DNA of 64,000 nt, from contig NZ_MQWC01000004.1 in assembly GCF_002954405.1 (NCBI RefSeq), forward strand, positions 2,035,909-2,099,908, read 5' to 3'. A model generated the notes under the pieces. That model ran no database searches and was not told the DNA's origin. It worked only from the letters and a program-made list of their open reading frames with translations. Of the stretch, positions 7,677-19,356 are shown piece after piece (the first letter of the stretch is position 1; every line of letters begins with the position of its first letter). This DNA is from Salinibacter sp. 10B. GTDB lineage: Bacteria > Bacteroidota > Rhodothermia > Rhodothermales > Salinibacteraceae. The position numbers and the translations under genes were made by a program.

Positions 7677-10600
7677 TCAACGGACAAACGTCATCTTGCG
7701 CACCTTGGTGGTGCCCCCGACGACGAGGCGCGCCAGATACACACCGCTGGCCATGCGCCCGCCCGACTCGCCTCGGCCGTTCCACTGCACGGTGTGCCGC
7801 CCCGCCTGCTGCTGATCGTCGACGAGCACCCGGACCTGCCGCCCCAATACGTCATACACGGCCAGCCGCACCGACGCCGGCTCCGGCAATACATACTCAA
7901 GAGTCGTCTGGTCGTCAAAGGGATTCGGATAATTGGGCAGAAACTGAAGCTCACTCGGCAACGTGACCTGTTTCTTCGTTTCCACGTAATCAGAGCTCCC
8001 TATCAGCAGCCGTAGCGAACGGGATTGGGCCTCCGGTTGGAACGTAACCGGATTGGCAGCGCGGAGATCGTAGCTTTCCCCAGCCGTTGGATCGACGAGA
8101 ACAATTTCCTGCCCTTCAAACGCCGACAGGCCGGCGGCTCGAATCGTGACCGGTACATTCGGGTTGGCTCGCAATTTCAGAGCAAAGCTGTGACCATCCG
8201 CATCGGTCGACCGGTATTCAACCGCAAGATGCTGCTGGCGAGGAGGGAGTTCCGTTCCAGAAGGCGCGAGCCGAAGAGACGGCTGGGTGAAGCGGGCGGG
8301 AGGAGCGACGCGATCGTATGTGTCCCACCCACTCGTGGCGTCATCGTGAGTCCCGACGCGGATCTCGGCGGCCGTCGTTCCCTGAACAGCAGTAATTGTT
8401 AGTCCCGGCGGAGCCTGTTTCGTCCCGGAACGGCCCTGCGGAGTACCGGGAAAAGCCGGATACGGAAGTCGGAGGGCATCGAGATTTTGGTCGTTCAGAA
8501 AATAGAAGGCCTCCCCCCGGCGTGCCGACGCAAAGGTTGTGGTGCGCTCAAATGAGCCCGAGAAGCGCCAGAGTGGAGACAGAGATCCGCCGTTGGCCGC
8601 CGCCACGGCGTTCCACGACACATCCAAGTCAAAAGGGTTGGAGATCACATTCCAGCCCTCCTGGAGCGGAATCGTGAACATGCCCTCTTCGGTCAGGGAG
8701 ACGCTGGGCACCGAGGTGCGCACCTGCCAGTCCGCGTCGCTGCGGAGCCAGAACCCGACGCCCGGCCGGAAATGGAAGGCAGACGATCCGTCGAACGGAA
8801 CCAGTCCATCGGTTCCGGGATCTCGATACGCCTGCCAGTCGGATCCGGGGCGCCCGTCCACCGTGCGGCTCACCAAACGCGAAGAGCGACCGGGCAAGGC
8901 CACAAGCCGATGGCCTCTACCGGGGGACGCAAACGACTGAGCGACCCGAACGGACACGGTGGTCGGATAATACAGAAACGTGCGTGTACGAGACCACGGA
9001 CCGGAATACTCAAACCGTTCGGCGCGCACCCGCCAGTAATATCCCGTGCTCGGCGATGGATCAGGCAGGGTCAACGAGCGAGCTTCCGTCCGAAAGGTGT
9101 CGGTACGAGCCGGCGCAAATTCGGACGACGAAGACACGTGTATGGTGTATTCGTCCGCGTTTGGCACCGCCCCCCACGTCAGGGTTGGGGGCGCTGAGGC
9201 CTCCACGATTGCCTTTGCCCCCGGTTCCTTGAGATGAGGCGCCTCCAGGTCGAGGGCAAACGACGTGCTCACCTGCAAGGCTAGGTTGGCCCGCAATGCG
9301 GTCCACTCCCCCTTGCGTCGCCGAAGTGCGCCCCCATCCGGCCCGCTACGCTCTCCAGCCACCTCGAGGGTTCCGCCCCCCTCCTCGACGCTGAGCACGA
9401 CATGGTAATTCGCGTCCGCAGTTACGACGGCACCGGATGCGGACAGCGATGCAAAACTCATTGCGTGATTGCCGACGGCCTCGGGCGCGAGCGACACCGC
9501 AGTGCCAATCTGTGCTCCAGGCCTGCCGTCCTCATCGGCATGGAGCGTGACCCGGAGAGAATCCCGCAGCCGGTTGGCCGTCTTAGACGCGGCCTGCACA
9601 AAGAGCCCATCGACGACCCCACTCTGATGAGGCGTAAACCGAAGAGCCAAAGCACGTGCCCCCGTTCCTCCGAGCGTGTACGCCGTGCGGTCGTTCTCCG
9701 GTGCAGGGGTACTGTATGCCGATTGAGTACGGGTGGCAACAGACCTGCCCATCAGTTGAGCCATGCCCCGGTACACGTCGAGGCGTCCGTTCCCCCCTTG
9801 CGCCGCCCCTTCCTCGGTCGAGCCTGCCCGAGTGTCCCCGGACAGCAGCGTGGAGATCCGACCGCCTGAAAGCGACGGGTCATGTTGAAGAAGGAGCGCC
9901 GCAGCACCGGCCGTGGCCGCCGCAGCCGCACTCGTCCCCCGATACAATGCGTAATCGTTTTCGCCCAACCGGCGCTGCTTCAGAAGCGAAGCAAACTGAG
10001 AACGAGCAGAGATCGTCCACTGACCAGGCGCCATCAGATCGAGAGCTTGCCCTCCTCCCCGCAACGGCCCCTGGCTGCTGAACGACGCCTCTCTCACCGG
10101 AAGATCAGACGTCGACGAGACGTCGCCCCCCGGCGCCCCTCGCCACCGCGGACGGTGAACCCAGGCCCCGACCGCAAGCGCCGACCGAGCCGTGGCTGGC
10201 GTCGTTACCGTCATGCGCGAATCCCCATTGCGCAACGTACTCTCCGTGGTCGTTCCCACCAACCAGCTATGCATAGTCGTTGCATCGGACGACGGATTTT
10301 CCATCACGATCGTCCAGGAACCGGACGCCGGCGGGGGATCCGCCGAGGCATCGTACGCAGCAATCTCGACGTGCTCGTCCCCCTGTAGCGAGCGGGTCTG
10401 CTCGTAAGTCACCGTGCCGTCGGGCGTCCGGACGACGGCCGCACTATCGGGCACGAGGGACACGCGACGCCCGTTCGGCGTGATGACCGTGATCGACGCT
10501 GTACCGCTGCCGCTGCGCCACAGGTCAAGGTGAAAGGCAACGTCGTTGGCGGCCCCATTCTGCGGGGAATAGCGAGGGACCTCCACCGTGAGGCTGTCGG

Positions 10601-11633
10601 CCCCGTTCCCAGGCAACGAATGAGAGACGTGCTGCTTCGAGTCGCCTCCATTTCCCGCTGCCGCGACCACGCTGCGCCCCGCCCCCGAGACGGCATCGAT
10701 GGTGCGTGCCAACGCCGACGAGCCGTCGTGCGGCCCCGACCGCGCCCCCAAACTCAGGTTCACGACCATCGGACGGCCGGCCGCTTCCGCTTTCGCGTCG
10801 CAGTACCGCAGCCCGTCGGCAATACCGACGCCCGAGAAGTCCGTCTTGACCGCCACGATTTCGGCGTCCGGGGCCATGCCCCGATGCGTGCGGGCCGACT
10901 GCGCGCTCCCATTCCCTGCAATCGTAGCGGCCACTTGTGTGCCATGCCCCAGCGTGTCGACGCTGCGCACCGACGTGCCCCCTCCACTGAGGGCCGCTTC
11001 GAGATCGGACCGCGTGTATTCAACGCCGTACCCGGGCGCCTCGGGCGGCTGCTCCGAAGACCGAGGCGACAGGGTTTGATCCCAGAGCGCCCGGACGCGG
11101 CTGCGCGTCGTGTCTCGAATGCCTCGAACGTCCGGATGCGTCCAGTCGATGCCGCTGTCGATGACACACGCAAGCACCCCATCCCCAGTGTAGCGGCGGC
11201 CGAGGCGACCCGTATGGAGCGGATGCGCCCCCGTCACGCCCCGCACGACATCATTGAGCGGGACATACTGCCGGGCCGGCACGATCCCAGTCACCCCCTC
11301 TGTCCGTGCCAGCGCGCGCAGCCCCGTCGGCGTCACGCGTGCGGTCGCGATCTCAGGCGCGACCGGTCGAACGGGAATCTCCGTATTCTGCAGAGCATCG
11401 CGGTCCTCGAAATTCACGAACACTCCGTACCGGCCGTCGGTCGTCGAGAGCGGAGACAACAGAGGCCCCAGCGCGGGGGACGAGACGCGCTCCGCCGCCA
11501 CGAGGCGAAGGCGCGGCGCGAGTCGATCGCGAACCTCCGACGAGAGCGATTGGGCATAGACCTCCCCGCCGCCCAGCAGGAGCAGCAAGACGATCAGACC
11601 GACAAGTCGTCGTGTCGTAGCACGTTGCTCCAT
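7677..11633 (-). CDS. Secreted subtilisin-like serine protease with C-terminal sorting domain (1318 aa)
   Basis: A large secreted S8-family protease. A signal peptide (residues 1-28, ending VYAQ) leads to a subtilase domain with the full triad: Asp159 in VIDSGID, His230 in GHGTQVAATIAGNG, and Ser568 in GTSAA. An insertion of about 200 residues containing a beta-rich P-domain-like stretch lies between the Asn region (AAAGNGG) and the serine. A fibronectin-III-like module follows around 800-900 (PTLTWGAVPNADEYTIHV). The last about 90 residues (FLPNYPNPFDDQT, then VYDVLGRQVR, ending GVYLARLVVGGTTKVRKMTFVR) match the type A sorting domain used by the type IX secretion system. It is convergent with the sulfatase, 16 bp away. 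It probably degrades extracellular protein. Confidence 0.9.
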   Translation of the reverse strand: MEQRATTRRLVGLIVLLLLLGGGEVYAQSLSSEVRDRLAPRLRLVAAERVSSPALGPLLSPLSTTDGRYGVFVNFEDRDALQNTEIPVRPVAPEIATARVTPTGLRALARTEGVTGIVPARQYVPLNDVVRGVTGAHPLHTGRLGRRYTGDGVLACVIDSGIDWTHPDVRGIRDTTRSRVRALWDQTLSPRSSEQPPEAPGYGVEYTRSDLEAALSGGGTSVRSVDTLGHGTQVAATIAGNGSAQSARTHRGMAPDAEIVAVKTDFSGVGIADGLRYCDAKAEAAGRPMVVNLSLGARSGPHDGSSALARTIDAVSGAGRSVVAAAGNGGDSKQHVSHSLPGNGADSLTVEVPRYSPQNGAANDVAFHLDLWRSGSGTASITVITPNGRRVSLVPDSAAVVRTPDGTVTYEQTRSLQGDEHVEIAAYDASADPPPASGSWTIVMENPSSDATTMHSWLVGTTTESTLRNGDSRMTVTTPATARSALAVGAWVHRPRWRGAPGGDVSSTSDLPVREASFSSQGPLRGGGQALDLMAPGQWTISARSQFASLLKQRRLGENDYALYRGTSAAAAATAGAAALLLQHDPSLSGGRISTLLSGDTRAGSTEEGAAQGGNGRLDVYRGMAQLMGRSVATRTQSAYSTPAPENDRTAYTLGGTGARALALRFTPHQSGVVDGLFVQAASKTANRLRDSLRVTLHADEDGRPGAQIGTAVSLAPEAVGNHAMSFASLSASGAVVTADANYHVVLSVEEGGGTLEVAGERSGPDGGALRRRKGEWTALRANLALQVSTSFALDLEAPHLKEPGAKAIVEASAPPTLTWGAVPNADEYTIHVSSSSEFAPARTDTFRTEARSLTLPDPSPSTGYYWRVRAERFEYSGPWSRTRTFLYYPTTVSVRVAQSFASPGRGHRLVALPGRSSRLVSRTVDGRPGSDWQAYRDPGTDGLVPFDGSSAFHFRPGVGFWLRSDADWQVRTSVPSVSLTEEGMFTIPLQEGWNVISNPFDLDVSWNAVAAANGGSLSPLWRFSGSFERTTTFASARRGEAFYFLNDQNLDALRLPYPAFPGTPQGRSGTKQAPPGLTITAVQGTTAAEIRVGTHDDATSGWDTYDRVAPPARFTQPSLRLAPSGTELPPRQQHLAVEYRSTDADGHSFALKLRANPNVPVTIRAAGLSAFEGQEIVLVDPTAGESYDLRAANPVTFQPEAQSRSLRLLIGSSDYVETKKQVTLPSELQFLPNYPNPFDDQTTLEYVLPEPASVRLAVYDVLGRQVRVLVDDQQQAGRHTVQWNGRGESGGRMASGVYLARLVVGGTTKVRKMTFVR

Positions 11634-11936
11634 GCAGGCGGGCGGTTATCCAGGAAGTCAAACCCGATGGGACGTCTACAGAAGTACACTTCTGTCTTAT
11701 TTTAGCACTTATTCTGTCTTTACGAGATTGCCCCCAGACAGGTTCGAGCCGGATGGAAATTGATGGTACCGAAAGAATCGCATCTGTGGTGCCAGCAAAA
11801 CGATCCCAATTCCCCACGAACCCGGATCATCCCCCCGCCCCCATCATATCCACGACCGCAGTCCCTCTCTGGGATTGCACGCCGGTCTGACGCGACCGCT
11901 CTCTACGCCTACGCTTCCGCGCCTTCCCCCACGCCC
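11634..11936. other. Divergent region between the subtilase and purL
   Basis: Contains the inverted repeat at 11678-11695 and, directly before purL, a C-rich G-poor leader with repeated TACGCC/CACGCC units. The frame of purL is open back to 11760 but the start is placed at 11937. No other gene seen. Confidence 0.4.
11678..11695. promoter_or_regulatory. Perfect 7-bp inverted repeat upstream of the subtilase gene
   Basis: ACAGAAG, TACA, CTTCTGT lies 45 bp before the subtilase start codon, in the divergent gap with purL, with a T/A-rich stretch (CTTATTTTAG) beside it. It could be an operator or a 5'-leader hairpin; on the plus strand it also looks terminator-like although no plus-strand gene ends here. 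Confidence 0.4.
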
Positions 11937-14213
<2,277 letters not shown>

Positions 14214-14722
14214 CCATGTGGAGAGACCCGGCGCCGGGCGGTACGAGACTGGGCTCCTGCGATGGGACTATGGCGGAATCTGTCTCTTACGGCATGATAC
14301 CGTTTGTGAACGTTCATTCCGTCGTCGAACCGGACACGACCCGGAGGTCACAACCTGGATTCCCCACTTTATTCAACCATAACCCTGAGGCCTGACCTTC
14401 TTTTGCGTTTGTGACTAAACGAAAAAATTATTACACCGAAAGCGCTTTTCTGGAGATAATACTTTGACAATACGGGCGCTTCGCGCTAACGTAGGAGGCG
14501 TATTTGACGGCAGGCTCCGATCCAGAAGTTCCTCCCCCGGAATCACACAGAGGAGCAACGCCCGGGATCCCGGAGCATGCCCCCGAATTGCCTCCCTCAC
14601 CCGGAGGCGATCGACGGACCGTCCGGTGCCACGACTGTTGTGCTGACGCTGTTCAGCGAAACGGGCGTGCGCAACGGGATTGTGTACAAGCTCGCGATCG
14701 TTGCCAATCTCCTCCTACGCCT
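14214..14722. other. Intergenic region between purL and the SusC gene
   Basis: About 510 bp with no convincing gene. It includes an AT-rich section (about 14400-14470, with AAAAAATTATTAC) and a promoter-like element just after it. The last 20 bases before the SusC start (CCAATCTCCTCCTACGCCT) are free of G except one, like several other leaders in the window. Confidence 0.4.
14464..14492 (+). promoter_or_regulatory. Possible promoter for the SusC/SusD operon
   Basis: TTGACA at 14464-14469, a 17-bp spacer, then TAACGT at 14487-14492, directly after an AT-rich block. The -35 match is perfect but the -10 is poor, and Bacteroidetes-type promoters follow a different consensus, so this is tentative. 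Confidence 0.3.
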
Positions 14723-17629
14723 ATGCTTTTCTCCCGCTGTGCCGTTGCCGTCGGCCTTCTGTTATTCTTCCCTCTCATCGCCAGTGCACAATCGACTGGC
14801 GTGGTGCAAGGCACCGTGACCGATGGGCAAGAACGCCCTCTCCCCGGTGCCAACGTGGCTGTTCAACGACTCCAGAGGGGAGCAGCAACGCAGGCCGACG
14901 GCTCTTATCGCATCGATGGACTCGCACCCGGTGAGTATACCCTCCGGGTCTCCCTCGTGGGCTTCGCCGCCAAGACCGCCACTGTAACCGTAGAGGCCGG
15001 AGAGACGACCACCCTGAATTTTACGATGAGCAGTGACCCGATGAACCTTGACGAGGTCGTCGTCACGGGACAGGGCAGCGAGGTCTCTCGCCGGGCGATT
15101 GGAACCAACATGGATGTTATCAGCGCCGAGGACCTGCAGGAGACGCCGACCACCTCGATCGACCAGTTGCTGCAAGGACGGGTCTCCGGATCTACGATTC
15201 GAGCCCAGTCGGCCCAACCCGGACAGGGGGCTCTCATGAATTTCCGGGGCATCACGAGCGTCTTCTCCAACCAGACCCCCGTGATCTACGTCGACGGCGT
15301 TCGGGTTGACAACTCGTCGAACACGAGCTTCTCCTACGGCGGCGAGACGACCTCCGCGCTCAGCGAAATCCTGACGAACGACATTGAGCGCATCGAGGTC
15401 ACGAAGGGTGGGGCCGCCAGTACGCTCTACGGCTCCGACGCCGCCAACGGGGTCATTCAGATCTTTACGGCCGACGGGGAGCCGGGCGAAACGAACGTGA
15501 CGTTCCGAACAAAGCAGGGCGTCGACTTTCCGGTGTCCCGATTCTTCATGGACACCGGCTTCTCATTTCCGGAGCGGACGGCCCCGGACGCTGACACCCC
15601 CGACGCCGGGCGCGCCAACTTCATCGAGAACGAGTACTTGCAGAACGGATACAGCCAGGATTACTATCTCGGCGTGTCGGGCGGAGCGGAAAACATTACG
15701 TACAACATGAGTGGACGGCTCCAGACCGGAGAGGGGGTCCAGCCGAACAACGGAAATACGCTGTACGCACTTCGGGGAAACCTCTCGACGGAGTTCACGG
15801 AGAACGTGAGCGTCCAGTTCAGCGGGTCCTACACCCGCTCCAACTTCGCTCGGGTCTCGAACGGAACGGCCATTGGGGACCCGCTCACGATGCTCGAAGT
15901 GGGAGACGCCCTTCGCTTCACCGGGACCAATAGCCTGCAGGAAGCCCTCCGTGTCGCCACCCTTCCGGAGATTAAGGAGGGGGTGGATCGCTATCGGCTC
16001 TCGGGAAAGACCAACTACAAGCCCAGTGAGCTCTTCACGACCAGTCTGACGATCGGCATCGACGGACGGGTCAACGAGCAACGGGCCCTGTTTCCCCGGG
16101 GCGCCGACTTCCTGACCGGAAACACCAACGGCGGGCTCACCCGCTTCAATCGGGACTTTCGGTCTCTCACGATCGACTACCGGGGCACCATCAGTTATCC
16201 CCGAGAAGGCCCCATCACCTCGGACTTCACGTTCGGGGCACAGGGGTTCCGAGACGAAGAGAGCCGGGTCTGGGTAGAGGCCGAGGGCTTCGCACTGCCC
16301 GGAACGGAAGACGTCGGCGAAGCGGCCACCAAAACGTCCGACGAGCTGCGTGAACAGGTCTTCAACGGCGGATTCTTCTTTAAGGAGCAGCTCGCCTACG
16401 AAGACCGCCTCTTCTTCAACCCGGGCATCCGCTTTGACGGTAACAGCGCGTTCGGAGAAGACGTAGGCCTCCAGGCGTACCCCAGTCTCTCTCTGTCATA
16501 CATTCTGACCGACGAGCCATTCTGGACCGGTACGCTGGAAACGGTCCTCTCGCAGCTCAAGCTGCGGGCCGCGTGGGGCCAGACCGGGAATTTCCCGGAA
16601 CCCTTCACGAAGGACGTGACCTTCCAGGCCGTCTCCTTTCGGGGCACCAGTGCCCCCCGATTCGACAACCCGGGGAACGAAAATCTCGGTCCTGAACGGA
16701 CGTCGACCCTGGAGGGCGGATTTGAAAGCTCCTTCTTCAACGGCCGCTTCGGGGTGGACTTCACCGTGTACCGGTCCCGGACGACCGATGCACTCTTTGA
16801 GGTACCGGAACAGCCGGCGACGGGACAGGGGCTTCAGTTCCGCAACGTCGGCGAGATTCGCAACATCGGGACGGAGCTCAGTGCGGACGTAAGCATTCTG
16901 GAGATGGAGAACCTCTTCTGGCAGATCGGCGGCAACTGGAGCTGGAACCGGAACGAAATGGTGGATCTCGGCGGCACGGCGCCCTTCACCCTGGGCGGGA
17001 GTGACAACTTCGCTCAGCAGCGCGTCACGGAAGGACGCCCCATCGGCGCATGGCGTGCAACCACGCCGTATGACTCGAATGACGACGGCCGGCTCGACGC
17101 GTCCGAGTTTCGCTTCACGGGCGAGACCCCCTTTCCCACCCACACCGGAGCCTTCACGACCTCCCTCACATTCCAGAACATCCGCCTGTTTGCCCTGGCC
17201 GACTGGAGCCTCGGATCGCAGGTACTGGACTGGGGAAGCCGGTGGGCCGGATTCAACGGGCTTGAGCGAGTGCCTCGGCCGCAGAAGTACGACGCGAACG
17301 GAGATCTGGTCACGGGTCCCAATGGGGATCCGGTGGACTTCAGCGTGACGGAGGCCGGCTCCACTGTGCTTCTGGATGGAGACTACCTGAAGATTCGAGA
17401 GGTGACGCTCTCCTACAACCTGCCGAGCCAATTCCTGAGTGGTATCGGTCTCGCGCAAGGCTCCGTGTACGTGACCGGACGCAACATTTGGGAGTTCACC
17501 CGCCAGGAGTTCGTGGATCCGGAACTGGCGGGCCTGACGGACACGGGCAGCGTGGCCCTTGGAGGATCGCAGAGCGTCACGCTCTCTTCTCCTCGACAGC
17601 TCCGGGTCGGAGTGGAAATCACGCTCTAG
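14723..17629 (+). CDS. SusC/RagA-type TonB-dependent outer-membrane transporter (968 aa)
   Basis: Outer-membrane importer that works with a SusD-like lipoprotein. A signal peptide (residues 1-23, ending ASAQ) leads to a carboxypeptidase-regulatory-like beta domain (VVQGTVTDGQERPLPGANV...DGSYRIDGLAPGEYTLRVSLVGF). A plug domain follows (LDEVVVTGQG, TSIDQLLQGRVSG, GGAASTLYGSDAANGVIQIFT), and then a 22-strand-type barrel ending in a beta strand (LRVGVEITL). The start at ATG 14723 is set by the signal peptide. The SusD partner begins 54 bp after the stop, so they form an operon. The substrate cannot be read from the sequence; two secreted peptidase genes follow after the terminator, which suggests peptides. 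Confidence 0.92.
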   Translation: MLFSRCAVAVGLLLFFPLIASAQSTGVVQGTVTDGQERPLPGANVAVQRLQRGAATQADGSYRIDGLAPGEYTLRVSLVGFAAKTATVTVEAGETTTLNFTMSSDPMNLDEVVVTGQGSEVSRRAIGTNMDVISAEDLQETPTTSIDQLLQGRVSGSTIRAQSAQPGQGALMNFRGITSVFSNQTPVIYVDGVRVDNSSNTSFSYGGETTSALSEILTNDIERIEVTKGGAASTLYGSDAANGVIQIFTADGEPGETNVTFRTKQGVDFPVSRFFMDTGFSFPERTAPDADTPDAGRANFIENEYLQNGYSQDYYLGVSGGAENITYNMSGRLQTGEGVQPNNGNTLYALRGNLSTEFTENVSVQFSGSYTRSNFARVSNGTAIGDPLTMLEVGDALRFTGTNSLQEALRVATLPEIKEGVDRYRLSGKTNYKPSELFTTSLTIGIDGRVNEQRALFPRGADFLTGNTNGGLTRFNRDFRSLTIDYRGTISYPREGPITSDFTFGAQGFRDEESRVWVEAEGFALPGTEDVGEAATKTSDELREQVFNGGFFFKEQLAYEDRLFFNPGIRFDGNSAFGEDVGLQAYPSLSLSYILTDEPFWTGTLETVLSQLKLRAAWGQTGNFPEPFTKDVTFQAVSFRGTSAPRFDNPGNENLGPERTSTLEGGFESSFFNGRFGVDFTVYRSRTTDALFEVPEQPATGQGLQFRNVGEIRNIGTELSADVSILEMENLFWQIGGNWSWNRNEMVDLGGTAPFTLGGSDNFAQQRVTEGRPIGAWRATTPYDSNDDGRLDASEFRFTGETPFPTHTGAFTTSLTFQNIRLFALADWSLGSQVLDWGSRWAGFNGLERVPRPQKYDANGDLVTGPNGDPVDFSVTEAGSTVLLDGDYLKIREVTLSYNLPSQFLSGIGLAQGSVYVTGRNIWEFTRQEFVDPELAGLTDTGSVALGGSQSVTLSSPRQLRVGVEITL

Positions 17630-17683
17630 TTCACCGCCCCTGTCTCTCACGCCAACGTCTGCACTCTGACGACTCCCCCAGTT

Positions 17684-19186
17684 ATGATTACTCGCTCTCT
17701 TCCCTCTGCTTTCATCGTCGCTGTGATTGCGGCACTCACCCTCACGGCCTGCGATGCCTTGGACCCCACGCAGGTTGAGAATCCGCGCACGACCGACGAA
17801 GACCTCGCGCAGGCCGAGCGTCCCACGGCGGCCCTCCTCGACGGGATGCGCGCCCAGTTCGCCCGTGCCCTCGGGGCGGCCGTCGTCACGACCGAGCTGG
17901 CGTCGGACAACGCCTCCATTCACGGCACCGGCCTGGGCGGCAATACGCTCGACTTTCCCCGGCAGGTGACGCCCAACACCAGCATTTTGAACTGTACGTT
18001 CGTCGACTGCCTCTACTGGAATCTCCAGGAGCTTCGATCACAGGGTGACTTTCTTATCGAAGACATTGCCCCGGAGGACGATAACGCCACCGACGCGCAG
18101 ATCGCCGAGGCACACTACTACCGTGGGATGGCGTTCCTGATGCAGGGCGAAAACTTCACGGCCGTCCCTACGACCGCGGACTCTGCTGCCGTTCTGGCGG
18201 CGGGCCTCCTCGCCAATGCGCAGCGCGACTTCTCAGCGGCGCTCGACATGGCGGACGCCGGGTCCGACCTTGCCGCCCAGATCAACGCTGGGCTCGCCCG
18301 TACCCATCGGGCGCTCGGGAACGTCGGGCCGGCACAGAACTTCGCGCAGGCGGCTCTCAATACGGGAGGGAACGCCTTTCTCTACAGCCAGCCCTACGAC
18401 GCTCAAAACCTGGGCAATCCGCCGCACGACTACCTCGTGCAGCGCGCCCTGCAGGAAATGCAGCCCCTCCCTCGGCTCGACTTCCTCGACCCGAAGTATA
18501 CGCAGGAACGCTCGCCCATCCCGTACGCCACAGCGGAAGAGATGCGGCTCATCCTCGCGGAGACCGCCCTGGCAAATGACAACCCGTCCGGAGCAAAGAG
18601 CCAACTCCGACGGGCGATCGACCTCGCGGACCGTCGGGAAACAGTCACGTTTGAGGACGGAGACGCTCGCCTCAACAACAACAGTGACACCCGACCCGAC
18701 ACCAGTGTCATCAGTATTCGATTCAGTCCGGGCGCCCCGCCGGTCGACAGTCTCGTGCTCACCCGACCGGGCACCATCACGATCCCGACAGTGTCGGGCA
18801 CGCACGTGACCAAGGGACAAGTCACCAGCGCCTCCGGCACGGACCTCACGCGGTTGCTCTACCTGCTCCGTCAGGAAATTATGTACCTGGAGGGCCACCG
18901 GCTCCACGACCTCGGCATCCGTCTGCCCATGATGCTTCGAGAAATCGACACGAGCCCAGTCCTCGAAAGCGGGGATATGGGCACAGAGGTGAGCGTGCCG
19001 GACTACATTCCGTCCGCGAACGAGATGGATCTCTACGAGCCCAATCCTCTGTACGGAGGCGACGGACGGGCAGACGAAGGAGAAGCTCTCAGATCAGAGG
19101 TCGTTACCATGCTCCACGATATGAACCGGGTACTCGCCGAGGAGCGCGGCCTCGTCATCGAAAATCCGATGGTGCCGGGCCAGTAG
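17684..19186 (+). CDS. SusD/RagB-type surface lipoprotein (500 aa)
   Basis: Surface-exposed substrate-binding lipoprotein that forms the lid of the SusC channel. The signal peptide ends in a lipobox (LTAC, Cys23). The body is helical and TPR-like, as in the family: AHYYRGMAFLMQGENF, NAGLARTHRALGNVGPAQNFAQAAL, and the C-terminal QEIMYLEGHRLHDLGIRLPMM segment corresponding to the conserved ExRxxDLxR region near the end of SusD proteins. It lacks the classical long N-terminal SusD segment and resembles the shorter Rhodothermota/Gemmatimonadota type. It is transcribed with the SusC gene and followed by a strong terminator at 19203-19246. Confidence 0.82.
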   Translation: MITRSLPSAFIVAVIAALTLTACDALDPTQVENPRTTDEDLAQAERPTAALLDGMRAQFARALGAAVVTTELASDNASIHGTGLGGNTLDFPRQVTPNTSILNCTFVDCLYWNLQELRSQGDFLIEDIAPEDDNATDAQIAEAHYYRGMAFLMQGENFTAVPTTADSAAVLAAGLLANAQRDFSAALDMADAGSDLAAQINAGLARTHRALGNVGPAQNFAQAALNTGGNAFLYSQPYDAQNLGNPPHDYLVQRALQEMQPLPRLDFLDPKYTQERSPIPYATAEEMRLILAETALANDNPSGAKSQLRRAIDLADRRETVTFEDGDARLNNNSDTRPDTSVISIRFSPGAPPVDSLVLTRPGTITIPTVSGTHVTKGQVTSASGTDLTRLLYLLRQEIMYLEGHRLHDLGIRLPMMLREIDTSPVLESGDMGTEVSVPDYIPSANEMDLYEPNPLYGGDGRADEGEALRSEVVTMLHDMNRVLAEERGLVIENPMVPGQ

Positions 19187-19202
19187 CCGCCCGCCTTCAA
19201 CG

Positions 19203-19246
19203 ACCGCCTCCTTCGCCGTCGCGGCGGTGGGGGCGGTTTTCTTTTT
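19203..19246 (+). terminator. Rho-independent terminator after the SusC/SusD pair
   Basis: ACCGCCTCC (19203-19211) pairs with GGGGGCGGT (19229-19237) with an inner CGCCG/CGGCG stem, followed by TTTTCTTTTT. It ends the SusC-SusD transcript and separates it from the M14 gene. Confidence 0.85.
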
Positions 19247-19356
19247 CGGCCTCCGTTTGTCTTGTTGCAACGTGCCTGCTCCTCCGGAGCCCCGCCGACA
19301 GGCTGGAATGCCCCGGCTCCCGTTTTCAGTAAATACGAAGCAAATCTCCCCTTTCC

